Shown here piece by piece: positions 26,516-47,225 of a stretch of 64,000 nt of DNA. Position numbers and translations under genes: made by a program. Below the pieces are notes generated by a model. That model was not told the DNA's origin, did not search any database, and saw only the letters and a program-made list of their open reading frames with translations. Numbering within the stretch: the stretch's first letter is position 1; each line of letters starts with the position of its first letter. This DNA is from Botryococcus braunii (lineage: Eukaryota; Chlorophyta; Trebouxiophyceae): the NCBI GenBank assembly GCA_002005505.1, contig MVGU01001202.1:51001-115000 (forward strand). The letters are read 5' to 3'.

Positions 26516-28067
26516 CTACTAATCTGATGGAAGGAAAGTGCGTGCTCGATCCTAAAACACCAATAAGAAGTGCCCGGCTTGTCCCAACCTATAAAGGGAG
26601 ATGCTTCAAATATCTTAACTTGCATACCAGCAACAGGTATTAGCTACGACCACGAATTTTACCACTCCCCAGCCCAAGCCTAACCCACGCCATTCCCATC
26701 CACTCCCCCACAACCACATCAGACTTCTGTTTATGATCACAATGCGAGGCATATATGCATTCCAAGTCTACCATGTCCCAACTCCTGGACAGCGAGCATA
26801 GCTGCAAGCCAACCGACAAAATTTGTACAGAAGACAGGGCTCTTTCGAGTCTTTTCGTTATCTTCAAAGGGACAGCTTTAAACTTCCCACATGAAGGAGC
26901 TCAGGACACTGGGAGCCTTGCAGTGATTACCAGGACAACTACATGCTCATGCCTGCTTGACAGGCAACAGGCAGTGTGCATGTCAACGGACCACTGCAGG
27001 TGTGGTGGGAACTGGGCTTGGACCTAGATTCTCTTTCAAACCTTGTAGGATACCCATAGTACGCCACTGCTGACAAATTTGACTAGTTTCCTCCCGTCAT
27101 GCAGGTGCAATCCTCTCCTCCTCTGGCTTAAGTGGACTGTGTGCGTCGCTCAGAGGCCAGCTGCTGGAAAGGATCAGGTTGGCCTCCCGAATGAGTCAGC
27201 CCCGGCAGCAGTGAATCGTCCGGCGCCTTAGTCGGCATCCCAAGCCTGGTCCCCATCCACTGTCAGTTATCCAGCAAAAGCAACAGCTTTGACAATTCGC
27301 AACTTCTGTCAAAACTGACCATCAAAACAGGTTCCTCAACATTGTTCCTCAACATTGTATCTGGTTGCCCAGGCCTTCCACTACAAGCACTGTGAACGTA
27401 TCATTGTAGAAAAGTTGAAACCTTCGGCAAGAGGCGGCAGTCCTTTACAGACTTTGCAAATGGAATGAAACTGTTCAACATGACAACCAATACAACGATG
27501 GCACTCACAATAGAACGGATCATGGGGGAAGTCGCTCAGGGCCAAGTAAGTAAGAACGTAACACATGAATGCACCGAGGGACATCTGCAAAAGTGTGAGG
27601 ATTTGCTCTAGTGACCCGGAAAATCTGTGCAGCAGATTCCCTATACGTCAAGCTTAGCACAACACTATGATGGGCCAACACAGTGAAAGAAGAGTGGCAC
27701 ATACTCCCAGTAGGCCATATACATCTCATGTACACAGGCACCAGTAATGATTTATGTGACAAATAACCATTACTATATTAACTCCACTTACGTCCCACGT
27801 AATTCTGAGACACAAGCATTGCCATTCACAAGAAAATCCCTTACTCTACGTAAACACAAAACACGTGGCAGGAACTATTGAAAGGAGCTAATGCCACCAG
27901 GAGAAATGACAATAAGCTGCAAAATCCACATCCTCGTGATCAAGATCTGGAATTCAGAGATGACGAGCATCAGGAACAAAGCAAAGTCTTCTCTGCTACT
28001 CCTTTCTGGGAGAGGAAAGAATGAAAAAGCCATGAACAGGAAGGGGGTATAGGAATGATGGCTTGAC
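26516..28067. other. Intergenic, no supported gene
   Basis: Nothing recognisable. A downstream exon of the minus-strand gene at 28072 could lie here, because that exon ends in a consensus donor, but none was identified. Confidence 0.4.
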
Positions 28068-35784
<7,717 letters not shown>

Positions 35785-36457
35785 CCTCCCTTCAGCAATA
35801 AGGTCACCGTCGGGCTATGGGTTACCTCTCCATCAGGCGCAGAGAGGACAACAAACTGGTCGTGAGCTTCACAGAATTCTCTTAACTCTTAACTGGTCAA
35901 CAAATCAAAGGACATGGATGTCTCCGCATCAACCAGAGAATATTGCATAGAAGTCCCATCACCTCGAACACCTAGACACCCTGGGCTCCCAATTACTCTC
36001 AGCAAATTGTTGGTGGATTATCAGTGCTGAAATTTCAAATATATCTTGGATGCCGGTTCGCTGTTCACATAGTGACCGAGTACCAGCTTGGGAAACCGAA
36101 GATTGGTATTGTACCCACCAGGGCCACATGGTGCATGTGAGTGCTTTCCACGCGGGTCGGATGCGGGAGGTCGATCCAAGTTTCTTCCATTGGACGCAGC
36201 CCATTCGGAAGCTGAAATAGCACTTCTTCTCATTGTTTCATGCCTTTCAACTTGTACTTCAGCACCCTTTATTGTTCTGTGTTCAGTGTCAGTTTGCAGT
36301 GTAAGTGGTATGAGAGGTTCTGGACTGCTGTTTGCCTTGCACTGCAGTAACTGAAGCTGATGGGGTGCCCTCTCGTGCCTACTCTGTCGTTTCCAGAGCC
36401 TTATGTCTGGGAAACCTTTTAAATTTTGCTTACCCAATCCAACAAAGTTTTCTTTAC

Positions 36458-39400
36458 ATGGCACATCAGGCACCTAACCCTTACGGGTACAGTGAGCAGC
36501 AAGGACAAGTAGGGCACCTGTTGTGATCTTTTGCGGGCTAGGAATGTTGAATTAACTAAACATTAAGTTGGTAAATGCTGGTTGCAGTGGGAAGGATCCG
36601 CAGCTTATTATGCCCAGCAATATCATTACCCCCAATATGCAGGAGCGCAGCAAAATTGGTACCAGCATCAACATGCAAATGGTGTTCAATACCCTGGGAA
36701 TACATTTCAAGCCCCTCAGTATTCCACCAATCAAACCCAATTTGCCCCGCAAGCAGACTCAGGTCCACCACAGGCGCCCCCTCCACCAGAGGAACCACCA
36801 CCCCCTCCCCCGGGCACCGACGCACCTGAAGCTCCAGCACAAGAGCATGAGAATCCACAACAGGAGTTAGCCCCACCACTGCCAGATCAACCACCACCGC
36901 CACCTCTTCCTCCCCAGGTCAGCTTTATCAGTGTAACACTTGAATGTGGTCACACTTTTCACTGAGGAGTGATCTGTGATGAATTGTGGTTTGCAGCAAC
37001 CTTATGGCGACTATTCAACACAGGCTCAAGGTTTCCAACATGCCCAGAGCAATCCTTATCCATATCCTTACCAGACCGGTCAGCAAGCGTGGACAAACTA
37101 CGCACCCCAACCGGGAGCTTGGCCAGCACAAGCACATTATGGTGCGCAAGCATTGTTGCAGAGGAAACTGTGAGATTTTCTTCACCTTATCCGCATGGTG
37201 CGTGCAAGCCGCATTGAAGGATATAGACAGGGAGAAACATAGAAAAGGGTAGGGTAGGGAAGACTCACTGGTTTGCGTTCGATGCATAATGCTGCTAAGA
37301 GTGTCGTTATGCAAGGCAAGGGTCTGATTTGGGAGGCGCAGGAGGAAACCCTGCTGGATGGCAGCCATACCCGCAGCAGGTGCAGGGGCCACCTATACCC
37401 TACGAAAAGTAAGGCTCCACACTCCATGAAGTGCACCCGGTGTCACGATAGAGATGGCAGATGAATTTGCAGTGTTGCCTTCATGAGTATCTTGCTGGCA
37501 TGCTTACACCTGACTTTATTCTGGGGATTCATTGGGATTTTTGGGTTCGCGCTGCAGCTACGTATCCTATCAGCAAGCTCCCCAAGCAGGGTACCCATCT
37601 GGCCACCAGGCGAATGGATCGGTAGTGCAAACCACAGGTTGATACAGTCCTTAGAATCTTGCGTCCTGAGGGGCTTCTGCCTCCCAACTCTGTTGTACCA
37701 CAGCATCTACTCAAATTTGTGATTGCTGTGATTTAGTTGTGAGGCTGCAGAGCGGCACGATTAGGTCTAACTCCCTTCTTATCCTCTTTCCTTCCTGTTT
37801 GGTCTCTCTTTTTTCTTTTTTTTTTTTTTTTTTCCGGAGTTCATATCCCACAAAAGAGTGATGACGGCGTGTGTCTCTGTGTTTCTTTCCTTCTTTTTTT
37901 TGGGGGGGTGGGGGGGGGGGAGAGCATCGCATGCAGTGTTCCTCCCAGCAGAATGTTGCCCATGGTGCCTGTTTTCGCTGTGGGTGATTGCGAGTCTAAG
38001 AGTCTTTTGAATGTGTTGGTGCACCTGTCTGCGGCTCCTGTCTAAATCACACCGTGAAGCTGCAACAGGGCAGCCAACAGTGCCGGCAAGTGCACCAGCA
38101 TCGACCCCGCAGTATTCTCCAGCCCCATGGGAGCAATCAAAAGCGAGTCATGTGTTGGTCCCTGAGCAGCAACCCCCAAATTCTAGGCCCACCACATTCC
38201 AGTCTGCCCCAGTTGCAGCTCAAAGACCCCCTGCGGCAGGGCAACGGCAGATTGGGACTTTTGCAATCAGGCCAAAAATGAGCAAAGCAGCTCAGCTGGC
38301 CCAATCGCAAGGTCTGCAGAAGCCTGGGCCAGCGTTCTTGAAGGTTCCTGACAGGCAGCAGCCTGAAGTTCCAGCACCAGTTCCCCAACCACCTGCTCCT
38401 GCTGCAGCTGCTAGCGGGAAGGAAACCTGGCCTGCAGCGCTGCGGGACTGGGTGAGAAGAGCTTTTGATGAATCTAGGGAAGCAGACAAGTCGGGCTTGC
38501 ATGAGGTCCTCAAGAAGATTATAACAGAAGCCCAAGAGAAGGGTGAACTTTGGTCAAGAGATTGGGCAAGCGTGCCTCTTCCTGGTAGCCTACCTATTAA
38601 AGAGCCACCATGGGTGCCGTATGGCAAGAGGTTCGCCCCCTCTTAGCAAATATCCCTGCAGAAGGTTGTGGCCATAGGCATCCTGATAGATTTTGTTTTG
38701 CCTCTTTGCCTGCTTATCTGGCTTGCAATTCTGGGTTTGATTTACGAAGGTCCCCTCTCTTTACACCCTCTCCATGGGCTTCTCCCGCACGCCCCGACCT
38801 CTCTCTTGCTCTCTTCTCGCTCTACTCTCTCAAGCTTCCTGTCAGAGTGTGGCCCAGGAGCTTGCAGGGTAACTGAAACTTCAGGGTCTGCAGGCCTTGA
38901 TAAGGCTTTGGTTGCAGTGGTGTGTGCTAACTGTTTCTTCCCATTTTGCATTGGGTATAGCGGTGGGTGGAGTCTACGCCCTCTTGCCGTGCCTCCGTCC
39001 CCTCCGCGGGGGCTGTGTGTTCGAAAGAGAGACACACACGCGCGCCTGTGCACCCCGCGTAGGGGGTGCACACACACACACACACACGCACGCACAAACA
39101 CACACGTACGCACACACAGAGAGGGGGGCGGGCTTAGCGCTTCAATTTATTTTTTGTGGATGCTGTAGGCCATCTAGCATGGACATCACAGTACGCTGTG
39201 ATGTGCAGTGAAAGCCCCTTATGAAAGGCCCACCCTGTCTTGAGTGAGCCGTGGACACACGATAGGAATGTGCTCGCAGAGGATCTGATAGACCAATTCG
39301 ACTTTCTCTTGACAGGGACAAGAGAAGCCCATTACAGGCCCGAGTGGTGAAAGGTCGTTATGTGCACCGGCGCTATAACAGTCGTAGCCCCTCCCGTTCA

Positions 39401-42400
39401 AGATCTCGATCCTGGTCCAGAGGTCGGACACGTTCTCGCTCAGGGTCTTACACGCGCTCAAGATCACGCTCGCGATCAAGGTCATCTTCTCAAGATGCCC
39501 CCAGATCCTACCACAGATCTTATAAGCCGTCGCCAAAGAAGCCTTTTGTCAGCCCTGGCAGAGGAAAGTGGAAGAAAGGAAAGAAAAAACTCCCACCTCT
39601 AAATGCAGCAGATCCTCGATTAAGTGACTCTCGCATGGCAGATCGTGCTGGACGATTTGCTGAGTCACCATCAAAAAGGAAATCTGGAATTCCGGTAAGG
39701 CTCATGGTGCTTGCTATTGTAACAGTGTTGTAGCCTCCTGTGGGCCACAAATTTGCTCGCCCTGCAGATGGTTTGGCTCTTTTCAATGGGCTTCTAATAT
39801 GTATAGCACATGGGTTGGGCGGTTTCTTTGTGGGTTGGAAGTGCACAAATAGTGGAAGTTGCAGCTTGGATCTTGTAGATCATAGGCACTAAGAGGTTAG
39901 GGGAGAGGGGGCCCTGTGGATGCATTCAAGTAGTTTACCCAAGTTCCCACCTTAGCTGCAATGAGAGCCATCTATGCGTGATCACCAAGAGCATGAATAT
40001 GCTGAAAGTCACCCCTCCCTTGTCTTACCTTCCCCTTTCCCCCCATGGGGTGTTGTACCCAAGCTGAAAGCCGTGGAAGCTTGTTTTGCTTGCATCCTTG
40101 TATCTGGTAATGACCTGGTATCAGATAGGGATGTGGATTGCTCGACATCTCCTGTTGAGTATGGGCAAGAAGAACATCGAGTGGTATTGGAGAGACTTAA
40201 TGGCCCTGTACAGAAATTGGGGTGGATGTCTGCAGGAAGACTCAAAAGACCAGTGGGCGGCGACAGGCCGCAAACAGAAGGTGGCTGCAATGATGGAGGA
40301 ATCCATTGAAGACATTGATTGGGACACGCTGCTGGTGAAAGGCACAAGTGAGGCTTTGGAGAAGAGCTACTTCAGGCTGACTTCTGCACCAGACCCCAGC
40401 ACCGTTCGGCCAGAGCCGGTCTTGGAGAAAGCGCTTGCACGATTGGTGGGACTTATCCGGGCAAAGTCTGTGTCTTCGTATTTCTACATTGAAGACCAAT
40501 TTAAGGGTATGCGCCAGGATTGCACAGTTCAGCATTTGCGCAGCGAGTTAACTGGCCGAATCTATGAAGCGCACGCACGGGCTGCCTTGGAGTACGGGGA
40601 TTTCGCAGGCTACAACCAGGTATTAGGAGCAACCATTGGGTTGCGACGAATCCTCCTACGGTTGCCCTTGAAAAAGTCATATCGTAAAAATGCAACGTGC
40701 CAAACTTCTGCTTTCTATCTCTCCCGCAATTTGGCCTACCCTCCCCTTTTCCCCCTCAAAAATAGAAAGAAAGACTGCTGCAATAGAATTTTTTATCTAT
40801 GCATGGTTACTGACGAGGGGTCATTTGCAGGTTTTCCTCGGAAATTCGGTGGCCTTGATCCCATTGAACTGTGTTTGAGACCGGTCATTTTTGGTTTGGT
40901 TGCACATTGTCTTGTACTGACAAGGCCGATCGCAGGTGTCATTGTAATCCCTTTCTTGTCGGGGTTTATTTGGACATTAGCCCTTGTCTGCGTTAGGGGC
41001 TGATGCCTTGCAGGGGCCATGTGTTGATTGGGTGGCTTCGGCTGGTTAACAGTGTCAGACACAACTGGATGTGCTGTATCGGGAGGGGATCCTGGGCTGC
41101 CAGCAGGAGTTCCTGGCTTACCGGATTCTCTACCAGACAGTTCATTCCAAGCATGGAGAAGCTTCGTCCTTGCTGAAAACTTTGAAAAATGCTGCTAAGG
41201 TGGGTGCTATCTTTGATAGTTTTGTTGGAGAGGGAGCGGGGGTTAGGAAGGGAGGGGGAGTTCGGATTTTCTTTGCAATGTCCACACACTTGATGGTGGT
41301 TACTTTTTCGCATGCTGTCAGGCTCTGAAGGTGGTGGACCCCTTTTTCATGCAGATTGCAGGTGCCTTGGTTACCCATGCCCTACAGGTACGGTGTGCAG
41401 TGTACTGCGACGACATCCCAGCTTTTTTCAGGCTGTATCGGCAGGCACCTGCGATGGGACGTGCCCTGCTTGATAAGTATCTCCCAGAGTTCCGGTTTCG
41501 TGCACTTAACATCCTTGTCCGAGCATATCGTCCAACTCTTCCCGTGAGCTTTGTGGCTAAATTGCTGGGGTTTTCTCTTGTGGCTGGGGATGAGAGTTAC
41601 CTTCCTGGCCACCCTGCAGAGGCGAATCACGTCACTCTTCCTGGCTGTTCTACAGCTGTCTTTACAGGGAAGCACTTACCCAAGGTAATCAATAATACAG
41701 ATTTTCAGGTTGGCGTATTAGGTATTCGGGATTTGTTGTGTTGAAAAGCACCTTGAGATGGGGCCTTAGTCCTTTGCGAGTGAGCCCTCTTGGTTAAGAA
41801 GGATAGCGGCTGCAATTTCGAAAGGGCAGTGCGGGACTTTGCACATCCTACCATGCTTGCCATTCTTGCACAAGTTCCCCAAGCATACTCAACCATACAA
41901 TCTATGGGCGGGCATGTGGTTTCGCTCACCTCCTATCTCGTTTTGCTGACTGTCTCTGCTGCACCCCCTATGCCATGCCCCTCTCGGGCTGTCCCCCCCC
42001 CCCCCCCCCAAATTCCTAATCCAGTATCGCTCAAATCATATGCTCACACCCCTTCCAATCTGCACTCATGTACGCAAGCATACACACACAGGCTGAGGGA
42101 AGGGTTGCAGATACTGATGAGAGTCTCACCGTGGTAAGAGGGGGGGAGGGGGGCGATGCTCCCCCAGTGGTGCAAATGGGCAGGGGTGTGCTTCGCTGTT
42201 GTTTTCTTTCTCTGTATATTTTTTTGGGTGAGGTCACTGCTGATTCTTAGCCATACCGTACGTGCTGCAATCATCATGGTGGGGGTGTTTCCCTTACGTG
42301 GTCTTGTTCTGGTCCATTTGTTCGAGGCTTCAACTTCTATAGGCCTTCCAGCGCTGCTGCCTTTGAAGATCTGACTAGAGTGTGTCTGTGAGTTTGTGTG

Positions 42401-42921
42401 GATGTTGTGATTTATGTCTTGCATGTTTGCAGGATCCAACTGTTGGAGATGCGGAGTGTTTGACCTGGCTGCAACAACATGGGGCATCCACGATTGTCAA
42501 AGGAATTGGTGCGCCAGTGTTGACCTGCCTTGATTTGTTAATGTCTCACATTTTGGCTCTGGGTACCCCATGTGGTCCATGAAATTTATGGTTAATGTGC
42601 TGTACAGAAGGGACTTTGCAAATAAATTCATATCATTTTATCAGTGTTTCACCCACAGTGTCTTTAGCGTGGCGTCCCCTGCCGTTTGTTGTGCAGTCAC
42701 TGTGATCACAGTGGGTCCTTGCAAGGGTTGGTTGGATTAGAGATGGTCCTTTCAACTTTGTGGGCTTAAGGTATGCTTCCGCCACAGGTGATGCATCAGA
42801 TGCGATCCTTGATTGCAAGGCCAGCGCTGGTAGTCTGAGCGTTCCGGAGGATGATGCGGCAGTTGCACACGGTGATGCGAACCTGGCCATCGATGACTTC
42901 TTGAAGAATGCATTCCTTTAA
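36458..42921 (+). CDS. SAC3A: SAC3A/LENG8-like SAC3/GANP-domain protein
   Basis: Twelve exons: 36458-36508, 36588-36917, 36997-37141, 37342-37408, 37558-37637, 38069-38613 (or from 38060), 39338-39694, 40236-40619, 41059-41199, 41322-41579, 42433-42508, 42788-42921; phases close to about 855 residues. The family (plant SAC3A/B, human LENG8, yeast Thp3) acts in nuclear mRNP assembly, transcription elongation and mRNA export. Order: Gln/Tyr/Pro-rich low-complexity N-terminus (residues 1-250), helix WPAALRDWVRRAFDESREAD, RS-rich stretch with basic tail (RSPSRSRSRSWSRGRTRSRS), then the SAC3 domain: DTLLVKGTSEALEKSYFRLT, SAPDPSTVRPEPVLEKALAR, FKGMRQDCTVQHLRSEL, YEAHARAALEYGDFAGYNQ, FFRLYRQAPAMGRALLDKYL and ALNILVRAYRPTLPVSFVAK, a winged-helix-like AECLTWLQQHGAS, and the hallmark end VPEDDAAVAHGDANLAIDDF. 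In the exon from 41322 the frame stays open to another donor at 41684, so an alternative form is possible. Confidence 0.93.
37810..37922. repeat. T-run and T-run/G-run tracts in a SAC3A intron
   Basis: A T tract near 37817-37833 and, about 60 bp on, TTTTTTTT directly followed by a G-rich run to 37920. The same T-then-G arrangement occurs at 12576, 17205 and 56341. Confidence 0.85.
39032..39118. repeat. (CA)n/(CG)n tract with small palindrome
   Basis: CA and CG repeats in the SAC3A intron before exon 39338. They include GTGCACCCC and its complement GGGGTGCAC around 39048-39071. Confidence 0.85.
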
Positions 42922-45900
42922 ATCCTCACCAATATCTCATGCTATTTTGATGCGGCATTGTGCTTTATTCGATTCTGTTTCCTATGTGTTTTTGCCATGC
43001 TTTGATTTTTGAGTTTGCATAAACTGGATTCTGTTTAGCAGTGCTTCAGGCAGTATAAGCAGTGCAGTTTTAGCTATGCTTCGTGCAGTATTGGGAGAAG
43101 TATGCGGCCATGCAGCTGCACTAGGAGAGGTAATGATTTCGAAGATTGTCCGTATGCAGTAACTTGAAGATTGATCAGCGGGGCATCCTTTTGGACTTGT
43201 TCACCCATGATAGTTTGAGCTCATCCACACCCTTCTTCATAATGCTCAAGTGTTCAACTTCAGCATACACTAATACGCTAATGAATTTAACTACATGTCT
43301 GAAATGTATGATAGTGAGTAATTATGAGAGGATGAAGGTTGGCATGGGTCGATATACCTTGCGCAGTTTGAGTTTGGAAGATATTCGATGCTGTGCCCCT
43401 CACATAATTGATTGTTGTCTTTGCTCTTGTGCATTTTGTATAGCAGTTAGAAAAGGCCCGCTTTTAGGGACTTCAGCATGGACAGGCCACATTTAAAGGC
43501 GTATGCTTGAATTTTCGAAGGGTTTTGGAGGGTGGTAGTGGGTCCCTCCTGAGTGGACTTTGTTTCCATCCCTCTGTATGGTGTGGCAGTTGCTGATTTG
43601 TTGCATGAGTATCAGACGAGTGTTAACGTTGTGGTGAACACGTTCTGTACCTGGAAGACCCAGGCAATCTGTATGTGCTCAGTATTTAAAAAGTACGGAG
43701 TAGGGGTTGTCCTGATGTTGTGCTGGAACCGAGTGTCAGAGGAGCCTTGAAGTATTTGTAAACGCTCCCGGTAATGTAAAACCCCGGGCAATCTATGTGT
43801 GTATACTATCATTAAGTCGGAAATCTGTCTGGCACTATCCTGCTATAGGTGGATGTGTTGTGTCTGTCATGGGTGTTAGGGATTGTTGGTTCAACCAGGG
43901 CCGAGCCTTTTCTCACTTGAAGGATTTTTGTGCGTCTAAGACCGTTTGAAACCCGCGAAGTGAATGCAGGGATGGTGCAAGGCATTTGAAGAGAACGCAC
44001 AACTCATTTCCATACATTAAGGTTGTGGTTCTTTGTTGATCTGTGGAGAGTGTCAATCAACTTCCCTGTAGAACTCATGCCGAGTGTCAAGAGCAGCCTG
44101 GCTACTTTGCTGATTAACTTTACACTCACTCACTCAGTGCCTTAGGTGATCAGATAAGGCAGGCCCACCAGTAGGTAGGTCGCCCAACCCTCACTGTGAC
44201 AAATTGCACTTCAAAAAGCCCGGCGAGGGTCATTTATACCACACCCAACGGTCAGAAATGAAAGCACGCAAGCCTGGATCAGCAATTCACCCTGCAAGGT
44301 ACGAACGGGAGCGGGGTGTGGGAGTCTCTGACATGTTCCGCCTACAAAACAAACGTTTTCACGGTGATCTGTGTTCCTTCTCAGGTTTGTTCTTGAGAGT
44401 ATCCGTTTGGGTAAGCAATAATTCCTTCCTAAATGTGAAGGTGACCGTTGGGTGTGGTATAAATGAACGTCAGGGTGTGGGTCTCGTGTGTTATATTGGA
44501 CTCATGCAGAGTTCAGTCAAGGTGTTTCTTTGGTTTCAATGACCGCTTCAAACTCGAATAAGCTTGAGGATGCCGTGCCTGGTCCCCAGAGGTGCCAGCT
44601 TGATGATCAGCAGTGCCACTTCTCCTCTGACCTGCACGTCACTTGTGTCACCCAGACAGACAGCTGCCCCAAAGGGGGCTACGTTCTGGGGCTCTTGCCT
44701 TGCAATGCCCATTTGCGGAACCTTGCAGATGGCTGCCAGCCTCAACCGTCAATCCTAGCCCCTGACTCCACATTGCTACCTATGAAGGCCCTGATTTGAG
44801 AAGGTAGGAAAACCACGCACAACCCACGAATCCCTACTTCATGGATTCCTGGCCAGCACGCACAACTGTATGCCAGTGAAAGCCTTGCCAGGTTGGGTGA
44901 CCACCGTGAATGGCTTAAATGCCTTGCCTGTCGGGAGAATTCCATGGATACAAGGCTGTGCCAGTTTTTCATTGCAATACACAGCACACCATGACCTCAA
45001 AGAGTTGTGCCGCCGCCTTCATTTTCATATCTACCGCCGTCTTTCCTGATTGCTGCAAGTGCTCTTGCTACCGAGGAAGCTAGATTTCAGGGGCCCTTCA
45101 GTCCCAGGCACTCCTGGGGGCTTCTGCTTGGTCACAGCTCCCCGCTCAGGCATCGTGGCCATAAATCATGCTTCTTATCCCCTCCTTTTCTAGGATCCCC
45201 GGCTGTTTTGCCTGGGGGGTTTATGGAGAAGCCGCCGGCGACTGGACTGCATGGCACCTACAGTCCACTCCAGTTCGTTTAATATAAAGAGTGAAGCCTT
45301 TTCTAACCGCACCAGTTCATTTTCAGAAAGAATGCCATATCTGCCCAAGCCTAATTTGCTCTTTGATGTACGCACCAGAAATGTGGAAATTTACCGGCTG
45401 TACCAGGAAAGTTAGGGGAAATTGCATCAGGCTTCCTCGAGATGAGTTTCACGCACCAAACTATATCTTAATGTGCACGTGAAAGTTCAAAACTGATTTA
45501 AAGGGAAAAGTGAAAGGGGGGAGGGGAATGTAATATTGGACGACCTCTGGCATACCCATTCAAATTTGCCTTCGGCGGCGCATGGCAGGTTGTCACAGGA
45601 AACCAATAAGATTACTGTCTTTGACAGCAGTAATCAACCCACATGGAGCCGGCTAGGCTCCACCTGAAAAGTTGCCGCCGCGTGACTGTTAAAAGGGTTG
45701 GTTTTACTATTGCTCGGGCAGTGGGTCAGCAGCTTGCCACTCGGTTGCCCTTTTGGGGTGGGGAGTTGGGTTTCTAAGGTTAGGTTGTGGTTTCAGGTTT
45801 TTGGTAACGTGAATGGTTGTTATCAATGAAGTCGAAAGTTATAACCGGTTGGATGTTTGGCCAGGATGGTACGTGTGCATGGGGCAGCATGTGCAGATTG

Positions 45901-45944
45901 TGTGATGGTGGATATCGGTTGTGACACTTTACGGGTCACACAAT
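42922..45944. other. Intergenic, no supported gene
   Basis: Between the SAC3A stop and the microsatellite block. Open frames (for example 44204-44542 and 44488-44799) have no recognisable domain and no convincing splice partners. Confidence 0.5.
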
Positions 45945-46385
<441 letters not shown>

Positions 46386-46849
46386 TGGGAGCCTGTGAGC
46401 ATGTGAACGAGCTTGCTTGCATTTGGAGACACGTGCATATCCATAAACCACCAGCTTTGGTGCTTGGGAGTGTGGCGCTCCCAATTGTTAGTTCAAAACT
46501 GAAGAGGCTGGCTACAGCTTGTGATCAGGCACTTATGAGCCGCCATTGCCTCCCAAGTTTCTTTCCACATTGTGACGGTTTTGCATGTACTGAATTTTGC
46601 ATGCCCCGAAAGTGGTGAAAGATTAACGTTGCGTTGGGACCAATATTGCTGCCATTTTGAGACCGTTAATTTGCTGGCTGGCGGTCTTGGAATTTGTAGC
46701 CTCTACCGATGGGTTTGGGGTCTGACTCTTGCTCTTCCTGGCCTCCTTTACAGAAAATTTCATAGAGGAAGTGGGCAAACTCGTGGAATATTACTATCAC
46801 GAGTTTGAACTAAGGTTTCAGGTCAGGAACGATGATTGCAGTTCTATCA

Positions 46850-47200
46850 AACGACCCTGGGCCGCATCTTCAACGGGCGATACAAATAAACCGGACACAA
46901 TCGATCTTCCTTTTTCGAAAGTACGGTTCACGTTCCCATTTATTCCGATTAATGCGGAAATCGGTATCGAAACCGTCGAGTGTGCCCAAACCCACTATAC
47001 ATGCTATTGGTACGCCATAGTATGCGGCGGCGCGGAATTAAAGATCGTCCGCACGATCCGACTTTTCCCGATGCGGACTGCTAGTCCCGAAATGGCGGGT
47101 TTCGGACTCAACTTAAAAACATGGGCGACAGTTACAGTGCAACAACTCCAATGCACTGCTACAGAAACGAATAATGGCTATGCAAGCTTTTGTTTTCTCA
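46850..47200. promoter_or_regulatory. CpG-rich promoter region of the O-fucosyltransferase-like gene
   Basis: A locally CpG-rich interval just before the ATG at 47226, with many CGA/CCG words and the exact CCGATGCGGA at 47068-47077. An ORF through it is of random composition. Promoter role inferred from position. Confidence 0.4.
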
Positions 47201-47225
47201 GATTTGATCAATTTGATTGTATGGA

